Below, piece after piece: positions 8,461 through 21,384 of a DNA stretch of 64,000 nucleotides. A program made the translations under genes and the position numbers. This stretch comes from Senecio squalidus (lineage: Eukaryota > Streptophyta > Magnoliopsida > Asterales > Asteraceae). Under the pieces are notes generated by a model. The model was not told where the DNA came from and searched no databases. It saw nothing but the letters and a program-made list of their open reading frames with translations. How positions within the stretch are numbered: position 1 is the first letter of the stretch; each line of letters begins with the position of its first letter. The DNA lies in assembly GCA_910822075.1 (NCBI GenBank), contig CAJVGC010000590.1:41275477-41339476 (forward strand), read 5' to 3'.

Positions 8461-11147
8461 TCAACTTGTAGTATTCGTTGTGGGAGAAGTGAAGAGATGA
8501 GGATACTTAAGCGTCATTCGATCCTCTCGTTCCCAGGTATATTCGGGGCCTCGTTTAGCATTCCATCGCACCCTCACTATGGGGATTTTACTGTGTCTTA
8601 AATTCTTAGTTTCGGGTTCTATGATTTCAATCGAGTCCTCGATAAATTGGAGCTTTTCGTATGGTTGTACTTCTTCTATAGGTGTGATAAGTTTTTCGTT
8701 CGAGGAGTACTTTGTCAGTATCGACACATGAAAAGTGTTATGCGTGTTATCGTGCTTTTGTGGTGGTTCCCAACGACACGCAACTGGACCTACTCTTTCG
8801 AGTACCTCAAATGGTCCTACGTATCTGGGGTTAAGTATTCTAGTGTTTTCCGCGGCGTATTTCACCTCTCCAAGGTGACACCTTAAGAAGTACTTTGTTG
8901 CCGACTTGCAATTCTAAGTCTTTTCTACGCACATCAGTGCAAATCGTTTGACGACTTCTAGTAGTCTTAGTCGCTCCTTTATCGTTGTGATTAATCAATC
9001 ATTTCTTGCACTACATTCGTGCTAATTAGTTGTCGATCTCCTGGTTCTAACCACATCGTGGAGATTCGCATTTCCTTTCGTAAAGAGCTTAAAAGGCGCA
9101 CACTTGATACTAGCGCGGTACTATTGCTATAGGAGAATCCTGTTAGTGGTATATGATTATCCTGACTTCCTCCGAAGTCAATAACACATGCTTTTAGCAT
9201 ATCACCTAAGATTTGTATTGTAAGTTCGCTTTGACCATCGGTCTGTGGATAGTAAGCCGTGTTTAAATATAATCGTGTGCCAGAAGATTCTTGGAATGCC
9301 TTCCAAAATCTGGAAGGGAAGCGAGTACCTCTGTCCGAGATAATTGACGTGGGTATTCCGTGACGAGTCACTACCTCGTTGATGTATATTTGGACAAGTT
9401 TTTCCACGTTAAAACTTTCCTCGATGGGAATAAAGTATGCTGACTTCGTTAGTCGATCTACTACAACCTAGATCATGTCGTTATCCTTTGATGTTCGAGG
9501 TGACTTTGTGACGAAGTCCATTGTGATTTGTTCCCATTTCCACTCGGGAATTTCAGGTTGTTGTAGTAATCCGGATGGCTTTTGGTATTCAGCCTTCACT
9601 TTCGCACAAGTGAGGCATTTCTCTACGTATAAGGCAACGTCTCTTTTTGTTCCAGGCCACCAATAATGTTCCTTGAGGTCCTTATACATCTTGCTTTTCC
9701 CTGGATGAATGGAATAACGTGTTCGGTGTGCTTCATCCATAATGGTCTTTCTCAATTCGTTAGTCGTAGGAATCCAGGCTCGATCCCTAAATTAGTAGAC
9801 ATCGTCGCTTTTCCTTACAAAATCCTTGTTGTGTTTGTGCAAAGTTTCGACCTTTATGTTATCTGCTTTCAAAGCCTCATGTTGAGCATTTGCTATATGC
9901 GTTCTCGAGTCGGGTTTAGGGTAAATTCCTAATGCACGCACTCGGGTTGTTTGTTGCCTTTCTTTCCTACTCAAGGCATCTGCTACGACGTTGGGTGATA
10001 CTTAATATCGCAGTCGTAGTCGCTAAGGAGTTCCAACCATCTCCCTTGCCTCATGTTGAGTAGTTTCTGATCTAGTAGGTGTTGCAGACTCCAATGGTCC
10101 GTAAATACCGTGCATTTGGTTCCGTAGAGATAATGTCTCCAGAATTTTAAGGGCAAAAACTATCGCTCCTAACTCTAGGTCATGAGTAGCGTAATTGAAT
10201 TCGTGTTTCTTGAGTTGTCGCGATGCGTATGCTATGACCTTATTTTGTTGCATCAGTACATAACCTACTCCTAGGTTAGATGCGTCACAATACACTATAA
10301 AGTCTTCGTTTCCCTCAGGAAGAATTAGAATTGGGGCATTGCATAGTTTCGTTTTTAGGATATTGAAGGCTTGTTCTTGTGCATCTCCCCAGTTGAACTT
10401 CTCGTTCTTTTGAGTTAACTTTGGTAGGGGTTTAGCTTTCTTTAGAGAAGTCTTGAATGAGTCGTCGGTAATAACCAGTTAGTCCTAAAAATTCGCGGAT
10501 TTCTGTCGGACTTTTGAGAGTTTCCCAATTCCGTATAGTTTCGATTTTTGATGGATTAATGTGAATTCCGGATCCATTAACTACGTGTCCGAGAAATTGA
10601 CTTCACGCAGCCAGAATTCACACTTTGCAAGCTTTGCGTAGATTTGTTGTTCCTTGAGTAATTCCAATAATAGTTTTAAGTGTTCTGCGCGATTTTCCTT
10701 TGGTGCGCGAGTAGATTAAAATATCGTCGATCCGTGGAGGAGGGTATCGATTCTTGACGGTTAGTTTATCCAATACTCGGTAGTCGTTACACATGCGGAA
10801 CGATCCATATTCCTTTTCAACAAATAGGATCGGCTTTCCCCATGGTGATAAGCTTGGTCGGATAAATCCTTATCCAATGATTCATGAACTTGGTTGCATA
10901 GTCCCTGCATCTCAGTCGGAGTTAGTTGAGATGGCGTCCTTTCCACTCGTGTCGCTCCAGGAATTTCTTCGATTCTAAGCTCCACTTGCCTCAGTGGTGG
11001 TAGTTCTAGTAGTTCTTTGGGAAATGCCTCCGGATAGTCTCTAACTATCGGCATGTCCTTAAGGTCTGCTGCTTGTGTTTGTTTGTCCTTTACGTTTACT
11101 AACGATGTAAAGCAGCCCTTATTCAAGTATTTGCGCGTTTTCGTCAC
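8461..11147 (-). pseudogene. Degenerate gypsy pol of element A (RT N-terminus, RNase H, integrase, chromodomain)
   Basis: Read right to left. 11147-10761: protease-RT linker and RT N-terminus (IVRDYPEAFPKELLELPP, IPGATRVERTP). About 10740-10300: RT remnant in shifting frames. 10295-10023: RNase H (MYCDASNLGVGYVLMQQ, VIAYASRQLKKHE, with YATHDLELGAIVFALK). 9755-9468: integrase zinc-binding domain (YSIHPGKSKMYKDLKEHYWWPG, CLTCAKVK). 9407-8991: integrase core (GIPTSIISDRGTRF, NTAYYPQTDGQSE). 8865-8461: GPFEVLERVGPVA, then a chromodomain-like end (IPIVRVRWNAKRGPEYTWE). The RT palm with the YVDD box is missing: the frame jumps from NRYPPPRIDD to ILIYSR at 10723-10731. At least four frameshifts. Not functional. 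Confidence 0.9.
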
Positions 11148-13069
11148 CGGTACAAGTTTCGAAGTTTGCCCCGACCTATCTCATTGTACTATTAATTACT
11201 TCCCATCTCCTATTGGCATCTGAATCGTCTTATCTAAGCAAAATATCTCCGCATCTTGGATGGTCAACCAATCCGTTTCTATTATTGCGTCAAGCTGCAA
11301 CTACTCGGGGGTCATATCTCGCTTCCTCAGTTCCTATCACGAAGGCTCTAAATTGTATGATGCTCGGGCGGCCAAAGTTGTGTTGAGTATCGAGGTAATG
11401 TTTAAGTTTACTTAAATGGACTGGTAATAGCTTGGGCGAGTCACCGGGAGATACTTCCGGTACTCCCTTACTACTAATCGGTTTCCTTGGGCACCTTCTT
11501 GGTTGAATAGCAAAGAGCTATTACCTCGGTTGTGAGTGTTTTTCGGGTATACGGTTTTAGGGTTGTCCTTTCCATGTCGCCTTGCGTGAATAAGGTCTTA
11601 TTGTAGAGCAGGTGTTTAGATGATTTCCTTGCAGAGACATGACTTCAACATGTTTGACAAATAGCTATTCCGTGGTTTATCGTAATCATAAGAATGTGAT
11701 CATACCTTCATGATGATCCTTCGTTTTAGGGTATGCTTCCAAAACCTACCTTGTTTTGAAGTTACCTTAGATTCGTGTTTAAGTCTAGGAATCCATACTG
11801 ACCCACGATTCCCTAGATAAGTTTGCGATATCCTTGCGATTTCATAAATGCTAGTCCTTTAATCGAGTATCATCACTTATTGTACATTATTTCGCATGAT
11901 TATAATGTCGCTAATGAAAGTAAGGTATGCGGCATACATGTTTATGCTAGGGGCATATCATGCGATTTAGATTAAGAATTCGTGCGCGACCGAAGTTTAC
12001 GATATTGTGTATACTAAAGCGAACGAATGATAACAGTGATTTTCAAAACTCTTTCGTGTAGCAATTCCACAACTAGCATCGCGTTTTCTGGACTGTCCTA
12101 GGTATCGTTCATTTGGCATGAAGTATGTCGAGTGATAGTTTGTGAATACGAGTGTCATGATACATCGGCTTCTGGATCATTTCTGGAGATCCGTAAACTT
12201 GTCGCATGAATCCATCATGTCTTCCAGTGTTAATCCTTAGCTATCGGATATCTTGGGTGTATTACTTAGTATGTCGAGTTGCAACTGCACTCATGTCTTA
12301 CGCGAGAATACTTCTCAGTCTCCATAAAAAGGCGTCGCGTAAATATTAGTGGGATAAGGTGTATATGGTGTCGATAGTCGAGAAGGTGTCGTCTCCGCCT
12401 AAAGAACGGGAGAAATAGTCGGCATGGGACAGTATAAACCAGTCCCGATCCGATTCGTTATACGGTAATGCAATAGTTTACGATTGTATGAATGGCTTTC
12501 GATAATGTTAATTCAACGCTCCTACACCTTGATAACTTATCACTATCGTATATCAGGTTCGTAGGGAAAATGTGAGTTTTCAAGAGTATGCGTCGGGTAC
12601 CTACCTCGTTGTCTGACACGGTCGTATTCGTCCTTTCGTCGTAACATAGAAAGGTGAATGGGATCAAATTCCCACTAAGTCTTAATGTTATCTTAGTATT
12701 AGTCTAAAGCACATAGCGTTTCGTTGTCTAACGTGGCTATCTCTTTCCCTCTCGACTTACCCTAAATCGGTAACGAGTTAGTTCGAAGATACGGCTCATG
12801 TTAGTATTAGCAATAAGCTGAGCACATAGAGTATCTTAAGTATAGCATCTAGGTCTGTGTGGGTCTGACTTCAAGAATTCCCGGGGAGGTTCGTTTAATG
12901 TTTTACCAATCTCGTTCCGGCATAATTTAGTCCAAATTATTCATAGGTGATCAGGCTACGAATAATTCAAGTTAAACAATGCCTTCACGTTTTGGTTAAA
13001 TAAATTCTTTCGTTTTAGAAACTGGTTATAGTTTGATTTTTGAAAAATCGGTATTCACTATAACCTTGC
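11148..13069 (-). other. gag/protease region of element A, not recognisable
   Basis: Between the pol remnant and the PBS. No frame longer than about 70 codons and no zinc knuckle or aspartic-protease motif that I can see. It is too short for a complete gag plus protease, so this part is deleted or scrambled. Confidence 0.5.
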
Positions 13070-13081
13070 GCTCTGATACCA
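13070..13081 (-). promoter_or_regulatory. Primer-binding site of element A
   Basis: The minus strand reads TGGTATCAGAGC (initiator-Met tRNA match), four bases inside the LTR that starts at 13086. Confidence 0.87.
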
Positions 13082-13085
13082 AGTC

Positions 13086-15939
13086 TGTCACACCCCGCCA
13101 AAGCGGAAACACGGAATGTGAAGAGCAATAGCATTCGATACACAAGTTTATAATTCCACACCAAATTATATTAAAAGAAACATAGCTTCAAAGGTTTACA
13201 AATGTTTAAAGCATCGTTTGCATATCCGAAATACAAGTTAAGTGTTCATAGCCAAGCCAACCGAACCCTTTCCCATTCTTGAAGTCATCAGCCCAAAGCA
13301 TAAAGTCATCAGCAAGCTTAATCGTAACCTGAAAATACGAGTCAAGTGTTAACTACGGGAGACGTAGTTAGTGAGCTACAAAGTTTTAAGTAATCAAAGC
13401 GTTAACGCATAGCAATGCGTAAAGTATAAGTAAATCAAGTTTCGACGCATAGCAATGCGTAAAATATAGCATTCATGTAGTTGTCGCATAAGCATGCGAA
13501 AAGTATAGTATTCAAAAGTAGCCGCATAACCATGCGTAAAGTATAGCTTTCAAAAGATTGACGCATAGCAATGCGTAGTTTAGTTTTCGTGTTCGTAGGC
13601 ATTGACCACATAGCGCGACTATGTGACAATCCTAGTATTGCCCAATGATCGTTGCTAAGCCTAAAGCCTACCCATTTAGTATTATGCACCATCGTTATAG
13701 GTCGTTGTGGTGAGGGTCAATCTACCCTAATAGCGCTATCCATGTCTACTAACGGTCCTTTCCAAAGGGATTAATAGCAACTAATGTCCTTGGTAGTTTT
13801 CGGGAGTTTTCAATGGTTTCTCACGTCCATGTTGTACAAAGTCCGCAACATGACGATCGATTGTTTTAGTCATTGGCAATTATAGCTTTCTTGTCCTCGA
13901 CATTGTTGGCAAAACCCTCAACAATGCCGGCAAAATAGTTATTCGTTTTAGTATTCGTTATCAAAGCATTTCATATTAGCATTCAAAATACATAAGTGTT
14001 TTCGTAATAGCATTTAGTATCAAATCGTTTTCATAAAAGTATTCAAGTAACAAAGCGTTTCACAATAGTTTTCAAGTTACAAAGCGTTTCACAATAGTTT
14101 TCGAGTAACAAAGCGTTTCACAATAGTTTTCAAGTAACAAAGCGTTTCACAATAGTTTTCAAGTAACAAGGCGTTTCACAATAGTTTGCTTCAGCTTAAA
14201 TGTAGTGTCTAAGCCTAAGACTCGCATTTCACCCCAAAAATGTAATAAAAGCGTTTAAAAAGTAGGGGTTTGTAACTCACTGTTTGCGAAGATCGTAGCA
14301 TGCTCGGAATAGCTCGAAAGGTGCTCGGAATCACCGGAATCCTAATATGTGCCAAATTCTTGGGTAAGTATGATGTTATTAGTTAACTTTGTTATTCGTA
14401 TATCGCATAATGTTTTACAAGTAGCAATGTTTTGATTTACTCTTAGTGACAAAAATTGTTGTGTCCGAAATCGTCCAAAATTGTTATTGTTACGTCTTGT
14501 CCAAAAGTGTCCAAAGTTAATGTTATTATTAATGTGATAAGTTATGTTTTAGCCACTGAAGTGTTTTATAAAGTTCTAACGAAATTTGGGCAGCGCTTCC
14601 GCGCTATAGTTTCTAAATCCAAATTTTTCCCACGTTCCCGCTTACAATTTATAACACTTATTAAGCTAATTCACCAAGTTCAATCCAAATGTAATATGTC
14701 AAATAAGTCATCCCAAACACAAGTATTTGTTTATTACGATAGCTTTTATTCAGATTCGAGATAACAAGTTCAAAGTGGCGATTTTTATCAAGTTAACAAC
14801 GATTTTTGGAGCTGCCAGCAGCTCGGTGCTTAGCACCTGCTTCATGGTGCTTAGCACCTGTTAGCAGGTGCTTAGCACCTGCTTGCTGGATTTTTCCAAA
14901 AATCGTTTTTGGTGGTTAAATCGGTTATCTTGATGGTAGATTTCGACATGCAATTGTTATAAACCTTAATAATCATCATTTTCTCAGTTTATATGTAACT
15001 TTTATCCATAAATTTGAAGATCTAAGCATCATTAATTGAAAACCCGTTTTTGTATAAAAATGGTTATAAAACTTTATCAAAACTTGATTTTTGAGCTTAG
15101 ATCATACATGCAATTGGTTATTATAGTAATATAAGTAAAAAGGAAGAGTTTCTACCGAATGAAAGTGTTTAGATGATGTTTTAGATGAGTTTTGAGCTCC
15201 AAAAGTGTAGAAAAGCTTTTTAACCGAAATCCTTTGCTTCTTCTTGCTTCCTTTTTATGTTTGAATGGTTTGTAATGGTGATTTTATGGATTTTAAGGGC
15301 TGTAACTTTCTGTATTTGTGATGTTCTTGAGAGAGGAGTAGAGAGAAAGTGGAGTGTGTGTTTGTGTTTTTATAAAATGAAAAATGAAAATGAAAGAAAA
15401 GGTAGAGTGTAAGTGATAAAGGGGTTTTGGGTCTGCTACAATTCAGTAATAATGTGCAAAAGTCGTTTGTGATTGGTTGGATTTATTATAAAAACGAGGT
15501 AAGAATATAAAACTTAAAAATTTTGAATCTGCCAACCGGTGCTGCGCACCTAGTAGGAGGTGCTGCGCACCGGGCTAAAAATCAGATTTTATCTGATTTT
15601 TGTTTTTACGTTTTCGCTTCTTTGGACCTTTTTGCTAACTGAAAGTTCTTAATTATGATATGTTATGAACTTAGGAAAGTTTCTTAGGTGTTTTCTTGGT
15701 ATTTAGAGTTCAATTGTTGGTTTGATTCCGATTCCGATTCCGTTTCTGAGACGCGCACGTTTAAAGTTTAAGTAACGTAAGCCTACGTTAAAAGTTTTGT
15801 GTGAGTTACATCGAGCTTAGCTTAAAGAGGTATGTCTACGTAACCACGTAACACATAAAGTTAGTTATAGCAAGTAGCAAATATAGCGTATCGAGGTTAA
15901 AAGTTAGTGTTCTCGAACTGAGTTTTGACGGTTGTCACA
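13086..15939 (-). repeat. 5' LTR of element A (full length, 2854 bp)
   Basis: Complete form of the LTR. It carries the ACGCAT dyads (13404-13578), the 29-bp minisatellite (14041-14187), the GC hairpin GGGCAGCGCTTCCGCGC (14589-14605), three copies of GGTGCTTAGCACC (14825, 14846, 14867) enclosed by CCAGCA/TGCTGG, and two copies of GGTGCTGCGCACC (15538, 15559). No TATA box could be assigned with confidence. Confidence 0.93.
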
Positions 15940-18062
15940 ATAAGTAAACTATTGATTGAAATCATGTATAACGACTACTTGGCATAATAACTTAAGTGTT
16001 CACACTAAACCGATTAACCAACCGTGAGGCCCCTTACCCCGCACTACTTACGGGGAGTCATTTCTGATCGAGTAATATGTACTTAAGCTGCCGCCTAAGC
16101 AAGGAACGGTTATTTCCTAAGTATCGATACCCATAATTACTAAACGGCTTAACAAAGCTAATAGTGTGACGAAAAAAATTAGGCACTAATGTTATTTTAA
16201 AACTAGTAGTAGTCACTTACGAATAGTTATATCCCTCAAGAGTCATGGTAGTTATATGATCAATCAAAGTTCATACGAGTGCCGAGTATGGCAATAAATA
16301 AATTAAATACGATGCCGAGTGTGGCAAAAGTAATACATTTATAAGAGATTTGAACTAGCAAGCCAATTAAAGAGGGGCAAGCCATTAAGCCGAATAAGGG
16401 TGGCAACCCATTTAGCCGAAAAAGGGTGGCAAACCATTTAGTTTATTTTATGCCAAAAAGGGGCAAATAAAACTGTTTTCGCATACAAGTTCTAGAAACC
16501 GTTCAATAAGAGTTCAATAGTAATAAAAGTTCATAATAGTTCCAAGTTCGTTTAGATCTCTTGTTTCCCCCAAAAGATATTAGAAAACAGTAAATAAGTG
16601 GGGATGTAACTCACGGTTTGCAAGGATGAGCTACGTGCGCGAGGAGTAATCGAGGCGGACCGAAATCACGGGAATCCTAATGAAATACCAAGGTTTAATG
16701 AGTATTAATGTTTATGTGTTTATGTTAAGTGTCGGGTTTAGGTCTACTGAAAATCGGGCGGCGCTTCCGCGCCAAAATCATTAATTCTCATTTTTGTACA
16801 CTTTCCCGCTTAACAATTTCAATAAACATATTTCATATTATTTCCAAGACAATGACATATAAAACTTGTTCATTTAGTTCATTTATAGGTGAGTTACTCT
16901 CATTACAGGTTATGGTCATAAATTTCAGTTCCGAACATAAGTTTAGATAACACGTTTAAAGTTGCGATTGAACACGTTTAAGCTTAACGATTTGGGCCTG
17001 TCTGTCACCTGACTGCGCCGCGGTGGTGGGACTGCGCCGCGGTCAGAGGAAAGCCTCGACTGCGCCGCGGTGGAGCCACCGCGCCGCGGTCAGTGTGACA
17101 GGTTCTTGGCCAAGTTCGGTTTTTGAAGAAAATGATGTTTTTAAGTTGGATTTCGACATGCAACCAGTTACAAACTTAGGTACTCGGTGTCTTATAGTTT
17201 ATTTAGTGTTTTTAACCCCGAATTTAAAGATCTAACCATCCAATTTGTAAAAACCCGTTTTTGTTCATAAATGACCCAAAATATCCATACAAACTCATTT
17301 TTAGGTGTTAGATGATACATGCAATGAATATATATTGTGAAGACAGTAGATTATAATGATTTATACCGAGATTAAAGTGATTTGAAGATGGTTGGAGTGA
17401 ACCCTTGATGATTTTTGACCCAAAATGCTTAGAAAGTGGACTTTTGACCCAAATGAATGCAACCCTTTCTTCTTCTTTACTTGAAGAACGATTTGTATAT
17501 GTTTATGTGGCTGATTTTTCTGAGTTTGATGGTGAAATTTACTGTAAATGAAGAGGAATTAAATGGGTGTTTGTTCAAAAGCTTCAAATGAGAGAGAGTG
17601 ATGGAGTGTTTGTGTTTGAGTGTGTGTGTAAAGTGTGTGTTTGTGTTAAGTTATAAGGGAGTAAGAGCAACATTTCTGGACTTTTTAATAAGGTTTTGGG
17701 CCTTAAGAAACTGGTACAACTCGTTGTTAAAAGTTATGGCCCGTTTGGTTAAGTTTGCAAGTTATCAAAAATGTGATGTCTGCGCACTCCACCGCGGCGC
17801 GGCTGGAGTGGCAGACTTTTGCCTTTTTCGTTTTTCGTTCGCTCCAATGTTAAGCGTTTCCGTTTGTTAAAAGTTTCCGTTTATTTAAAATAGGAACTTA
17901 GACAAGTTCACTAAGTATTTACTTGGTATTAGGATTCATTTATGTGATTCCGAGCTCGATTCTGCACACTCGAGTTTACGAGACAGGTAATAATAAGATG
18001 AATTTAGAGTTGGGTCAAAGATAGAGAATGCGGATTTCATCTGAAATAAGACGGTTGTCACA
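15940..18062 (-). mobile_element. 5' LTR of element B, second part
   Basis: Resumes after element A at the ATAAG target duplication and ends ACGGTTGTCACA at 18062. Together with 5557-6069 it gives an LTR of about 2.63 kb. It keeps the conserved GGGCGGCGCTTCCGCGCC segment (16757-16774). It has four CTGCGCCGCGGT palindromes at 17012-17093, a CACTCC...GGAGTG hairpin at 17785-17810, and its own short tandem repeat (GGGTGGCAA/CCATTTAGCCGAA, 16374-16450). It is clearly a different subfamily from A. Confidence 0.88.
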
Positions 18063-18688
18063 GTGTGTTTTGGAAAAGTGAAGTGAAATGAATTGAGAGT
18101 GGGTAGTAGCACCTTGGGACAGGGATTTCTGGCAGAATAGGGGTCGAATGGGGCTTAGCCAAGTGTTCCCAATCGTTTTACATGCAAAAATGAGTCATAA
18201 AACACCTGTCCAGACCATTCCAGCCGCCGGCTGGATGGATTCAGCCGCCGGCTGAATCCCTGCCAGCTGCTGGCTGGTCGGTTGGCTCTGCAGACTTGTT
18301 TTTGACCGTTTGGGAGTTTCGTGCATCGAAAACTCCCGATTCTTTTTGCGTTGAACTTAGAATTGTTCATACTTTGATTTACTTTATATTAGGTTCATTT
18401 AATATTATATTTTCACTTTTGATTCCGAGATTCGCACGATATCGGTAAAGGAGTAACAAGAGCTAAAGGGCGATATCTCGCGTTTAAGGAACGCGTTAAC
18501 CAACAAATTTGGCATAGACCTTCCAACTCATAATTATGAGGATACTAACAAGTTGGCACTTAGATATTTGATTACGAATTTGATTCCGACACTGACACGT
18601 TCTCGGTAAAAGTACGGTTAAAGGCAAGACGGACACTTTAAAGGATACAGAGCACGATTTTTCACCTGAAATTTTGACGGTTGTCACA
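18063..18688 (-). mobile_element. LTR C remnant (5' portion of a third related LTR)
   Basis: Ends GACGGTTGTCACA at 18688, the same terminus as LTRs A and B, and aligns in layout with their first 600 bases. Element B appears inserted in it, so the rest of C should lie beyond the left end of B, outside what can be seen. It carries a CCAGCC/GGCTGG palindrome (18220-18234), a ten-base stem GGATTCAGCC/GGCTGAATCC (18237-18259) and GCCAGC/GCTGGC (18262-18274). Confidence 0.7.
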
Positions 18689-19724
18689 ACTACACTGGTT
18701 ATTTGACTCACACTACCTATCGAGCACTCATTTTTAGTGTTTTTGACGTTTAGATACCATATTTGCGCCAAACCTTTTTCTTTTATCACCTTTCCAGATA
18801 TATTCCATAAATTGAGCCTAATGTATAAGTCGTTTAATCCGGATATTTTTGTTGAAAATTCCCTCTTTCTTAACTTGATTGATTATTAGACGGAATGTTA
18901 TATATGATGGCGTGGAGTTGTTTAATTTACTTAAGTTCACGAAGGAAGTTACTGGTGGATATAAGTTAAGTATTATTCAGGATTTTGATGGACCTTTTGA
19001 GCGGTGTCTTTAATAAAAAAAATATATATAAAAAAAAAGAATAGTTATTGAAGCCCGTACTAGGTAGCCAATAATTGTTGAAGTTATTTGACGAAATTTG
19101 CAAGAAATAAAAATTCTCAATTGAAGTGTTGAAGTTATTTGACGAAGTTTGCGAGAAATAACAATTCTTAATTGAAGCGTTGAAGAATTAAGACGAAGTT
19201 TGGTCTTAGAAGTTTCATCAGAGTGAGCCATTAGGGATAATCAATCGAGTTTTGAAAGTAATATAATTTTTGACTAAAATATTTGGATTTGTAGACTAAT
19301 TGGAAGTTGATTGTTTCATATCGTTCATATTAATTCACCTTCATCCTATTTTCCATTATTTTACCCATCACCCATTGATATGACCATAAGCCCTCTGAAC
19401 TAGTTACTTAGACTCTATTGGTGGAGAAGCGTATCGTTATCAAGCCTATGATAGAATACTTGTCATGACTGAGCTTTGAGCGATTTCACATATATATTAC
19501 ACTTAGATTAGCTTTTTGAGTGATTGAGTGTTATACTTCCCAAATCGTTAGATGTTTAGTTATGCATTTAAATTTTGGCTTGGTAATGATTAAATTCATC
19601 TTCGTAAATAAATTTTTTGTAATTTACTCGACTCGTTGGGTATTTTATTTTTATTGAAGATGTTTGTTTTGTTCTAAATCTAACAGTTTACTTGAGGACA
19701 AGTAAGATTCAAGTGTGGGGAATT
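18689..19724 (+). mobile_element. 3' untranslated part of an Athila/Tat-like gypsy element
   Basis: Non-coding sequence ending in TTACTTGAGGACAAGTAAG and the polypurine tract AAGTGTGGGGAATT (19711-19724). That combination is characteristic of the 3' end of Athila/Tat-group plant gypsy elements. A 51-bp tandem repeat (GTTGAAGTTATTTGACGAA...) starts at 19077, 19128 and 19179. The rest of the element to the left has been displaced by the LTR C/B/A nest. Confidence 0.65.
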
Positions 19725-21203
19725 TGATGTGCCTGAAATAATACATATTTTGTAGCCACATTTGTCGTATTTAAGCTCATTTTCTGCAACTTTTATTATG
19801 ATTTGGTATATTTTTAGTGAGAATTGCAGATTAGAGTAATATTTGGATCATGGAGCGAAAAGGAGCTGAAACCGGCTTAAAACGGAGACAAACGAGCAAG
19901 AAATGAGAAGATGGAAAAACAGCCGACGGCTGAAGATATTTAGCCGGCGGCTGAATTAAAGTTTTCACAAATTATTCAAAACGTGCCGCGGAAGCAACTT
20001 TTTAGCCCGCGTGTTTTAGCCGACGGCTGAAGTGAGCCAGCCGACGGCTAAAAGGTCGTTTTCAGAAATCTATATAAAGGGCTGCTAGGGTTCGGGTTAA
20101 ACAGACATTATTCCTTATTTTTTCAACCAGCATTCATCCTGGAAAGCTGCAAGAAGAGTCCTAGAAGCCTTTGATCACGTGGAAGCTTTTGGTTAATCTC
20201 TTTTAACCAATTTCTAAGTTAGCAATTGTTTGATTCAACGTTTATGCATTATTTTCTTAACACAATGTTTTGTTTTAAGACCTATTATGTTATTTGCTTA
20301 CAATCCAACATGAGCTAAACTCGTGAAGCGATTGCTTGGATTGTTGAACCTGGATCTATGTTTTAATCAATTTTATGTTTGAACTTATTTATTTTTCCAT
20401 TATTATTTACGTTTAATCGCGATCCATGTTTATTCAAAGTTATTAAATCTACTACTTAGCATGATTGATAGATCTATAACATAACTAGCGTTCTTATAAA
20501 TTTATCAGTTATTTACAATTATATGATTTATTAATTAATTGTAGCTTGATACTTAATTGAGATAGGCTAAGAGATTAGTAATTTAATGAATTGAATGAAC
20601 ATGACAATTATATCGAATCTGAATAATTGAGACTTTTGTTAATTCGTAGTCGACAGTTTAAATTGTAAATAATAGTGAATTTAAAGCACAATTTAGAGTG
20701 GATAAATCTAAGATAGCTCTTGATGTACGAATAATCGTATGATCTTTCTCTAAAATTGTAGGATTAGATAACTCTAGCGGGAAATCTAGTTATCATAGAA
20801 ATCACAGTTAAATCAATCAAACATATTTTTGTTAATCATGATCCAGGTGAAACGTAATTCCAAGTAATCGTTGCTTTTAAAATCTGATTAATTCTCAAAG
20901 ACTTTTCGAAACAGTTTTTCATCCGCAATCCATTTAGTTAATTAAATTGCTATTTAATTTAGTTATTTGTTTTCTGAATTATGTTCTCTCAGAACTAAAA
21001 CGTCCCCATATTTACTTGCTTTAATTAGTTTAATTATATAATTTGAGATAACGGATAGAAATACACGTTCCCTGAGTTCGATCCGGACTTACTAATTCTA
21101 TATTTGCGTACGATCAGGTACACTGCCTGTATTGTGTGTTAATATACATTGGTATAATCCTTTTCTAAACTTTAAATAATTTTATGTTATAAAATACACA
21201 TCA
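19725..21203 (+). repeat. 3' LTR of the Athila/Tat-like element
   Basis: Begins TGATGTGCC right after the polypurine tract and ends TACACATCA; the termini are inverted copies (TGATGTG/CACATCA). AGCCGACGGCT-type palindromes lie at 19920-19932, 19942-19952, 20018-20028 and 20039-20049, followed 22 bases later by a TATA box (TATATAAAGG, 20071-20080). Near the end is CCCTGAGTTCGATCCGGAC and GTACACTGCCTG, also present in the two related solo LTRs of this window. Confidence 0.8.
20071..20080 (+). promoter_or_regulatory. TATA box of the Athila/Tat-like LTR
   Basis: TATATAAAGG followed by GCTGCTAGGGTTCGGGTTAAACAGACA, a plausible start region about 30 bases downstream. It defines the palindrome cluster as lying in U3, directly upstream. 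Confidence 0.6.
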
Positions 21204-21384
21204 TTAACATACACAACAGGGCATTTAAATTCTAAATAACATTAACATATAGTATTTCTGTTGCAGTTGATGAATATACTCGGACCACCAACCTCATTCA
21301 CACTACTTGGACCACCAACCTCATTCACATTACTGACTCCAAATATCAAACTTCTAACAACTGACCCACAAATATATTTCCTTT

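Larger units (their letters stand above)
6070..15939 (-). mobile_element. Element A: full-length chromovirus-type Ty3/gypsy retrotransposon, defective
   Basis: Two LTRs (6070-8425 and 13086-15939) in minus orientation begin TGTGACAACCGTC and end GGCGGGGTGTGACA. A 5-bp target duplication ATAAG flanks the element at 6065-6069 and 15940-15944. PBS (13070-13081) and polypurine tract (8426-8435) are in place. Pol order RT, RNase H, integrase is that of gypsy, and a chromodomain-like C-terminus suggests a Tekay/Del-type chromovirus. Except for one large deletion the LTRs look almost identical by eye, so the insertion is probably recent. The internal part is only 4.7 kb, with frameshifts, a deleted RT core and no recognisable gag, so it cannot be autonomous. 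Confidence 0.93.

Noticed and set aside
17023..17235. 70-codon plus frame over GC-rich repeats
   Set aside because: It runs through the CTGCGCCGCGG palindromes of LTR B and has no recognisable motif.
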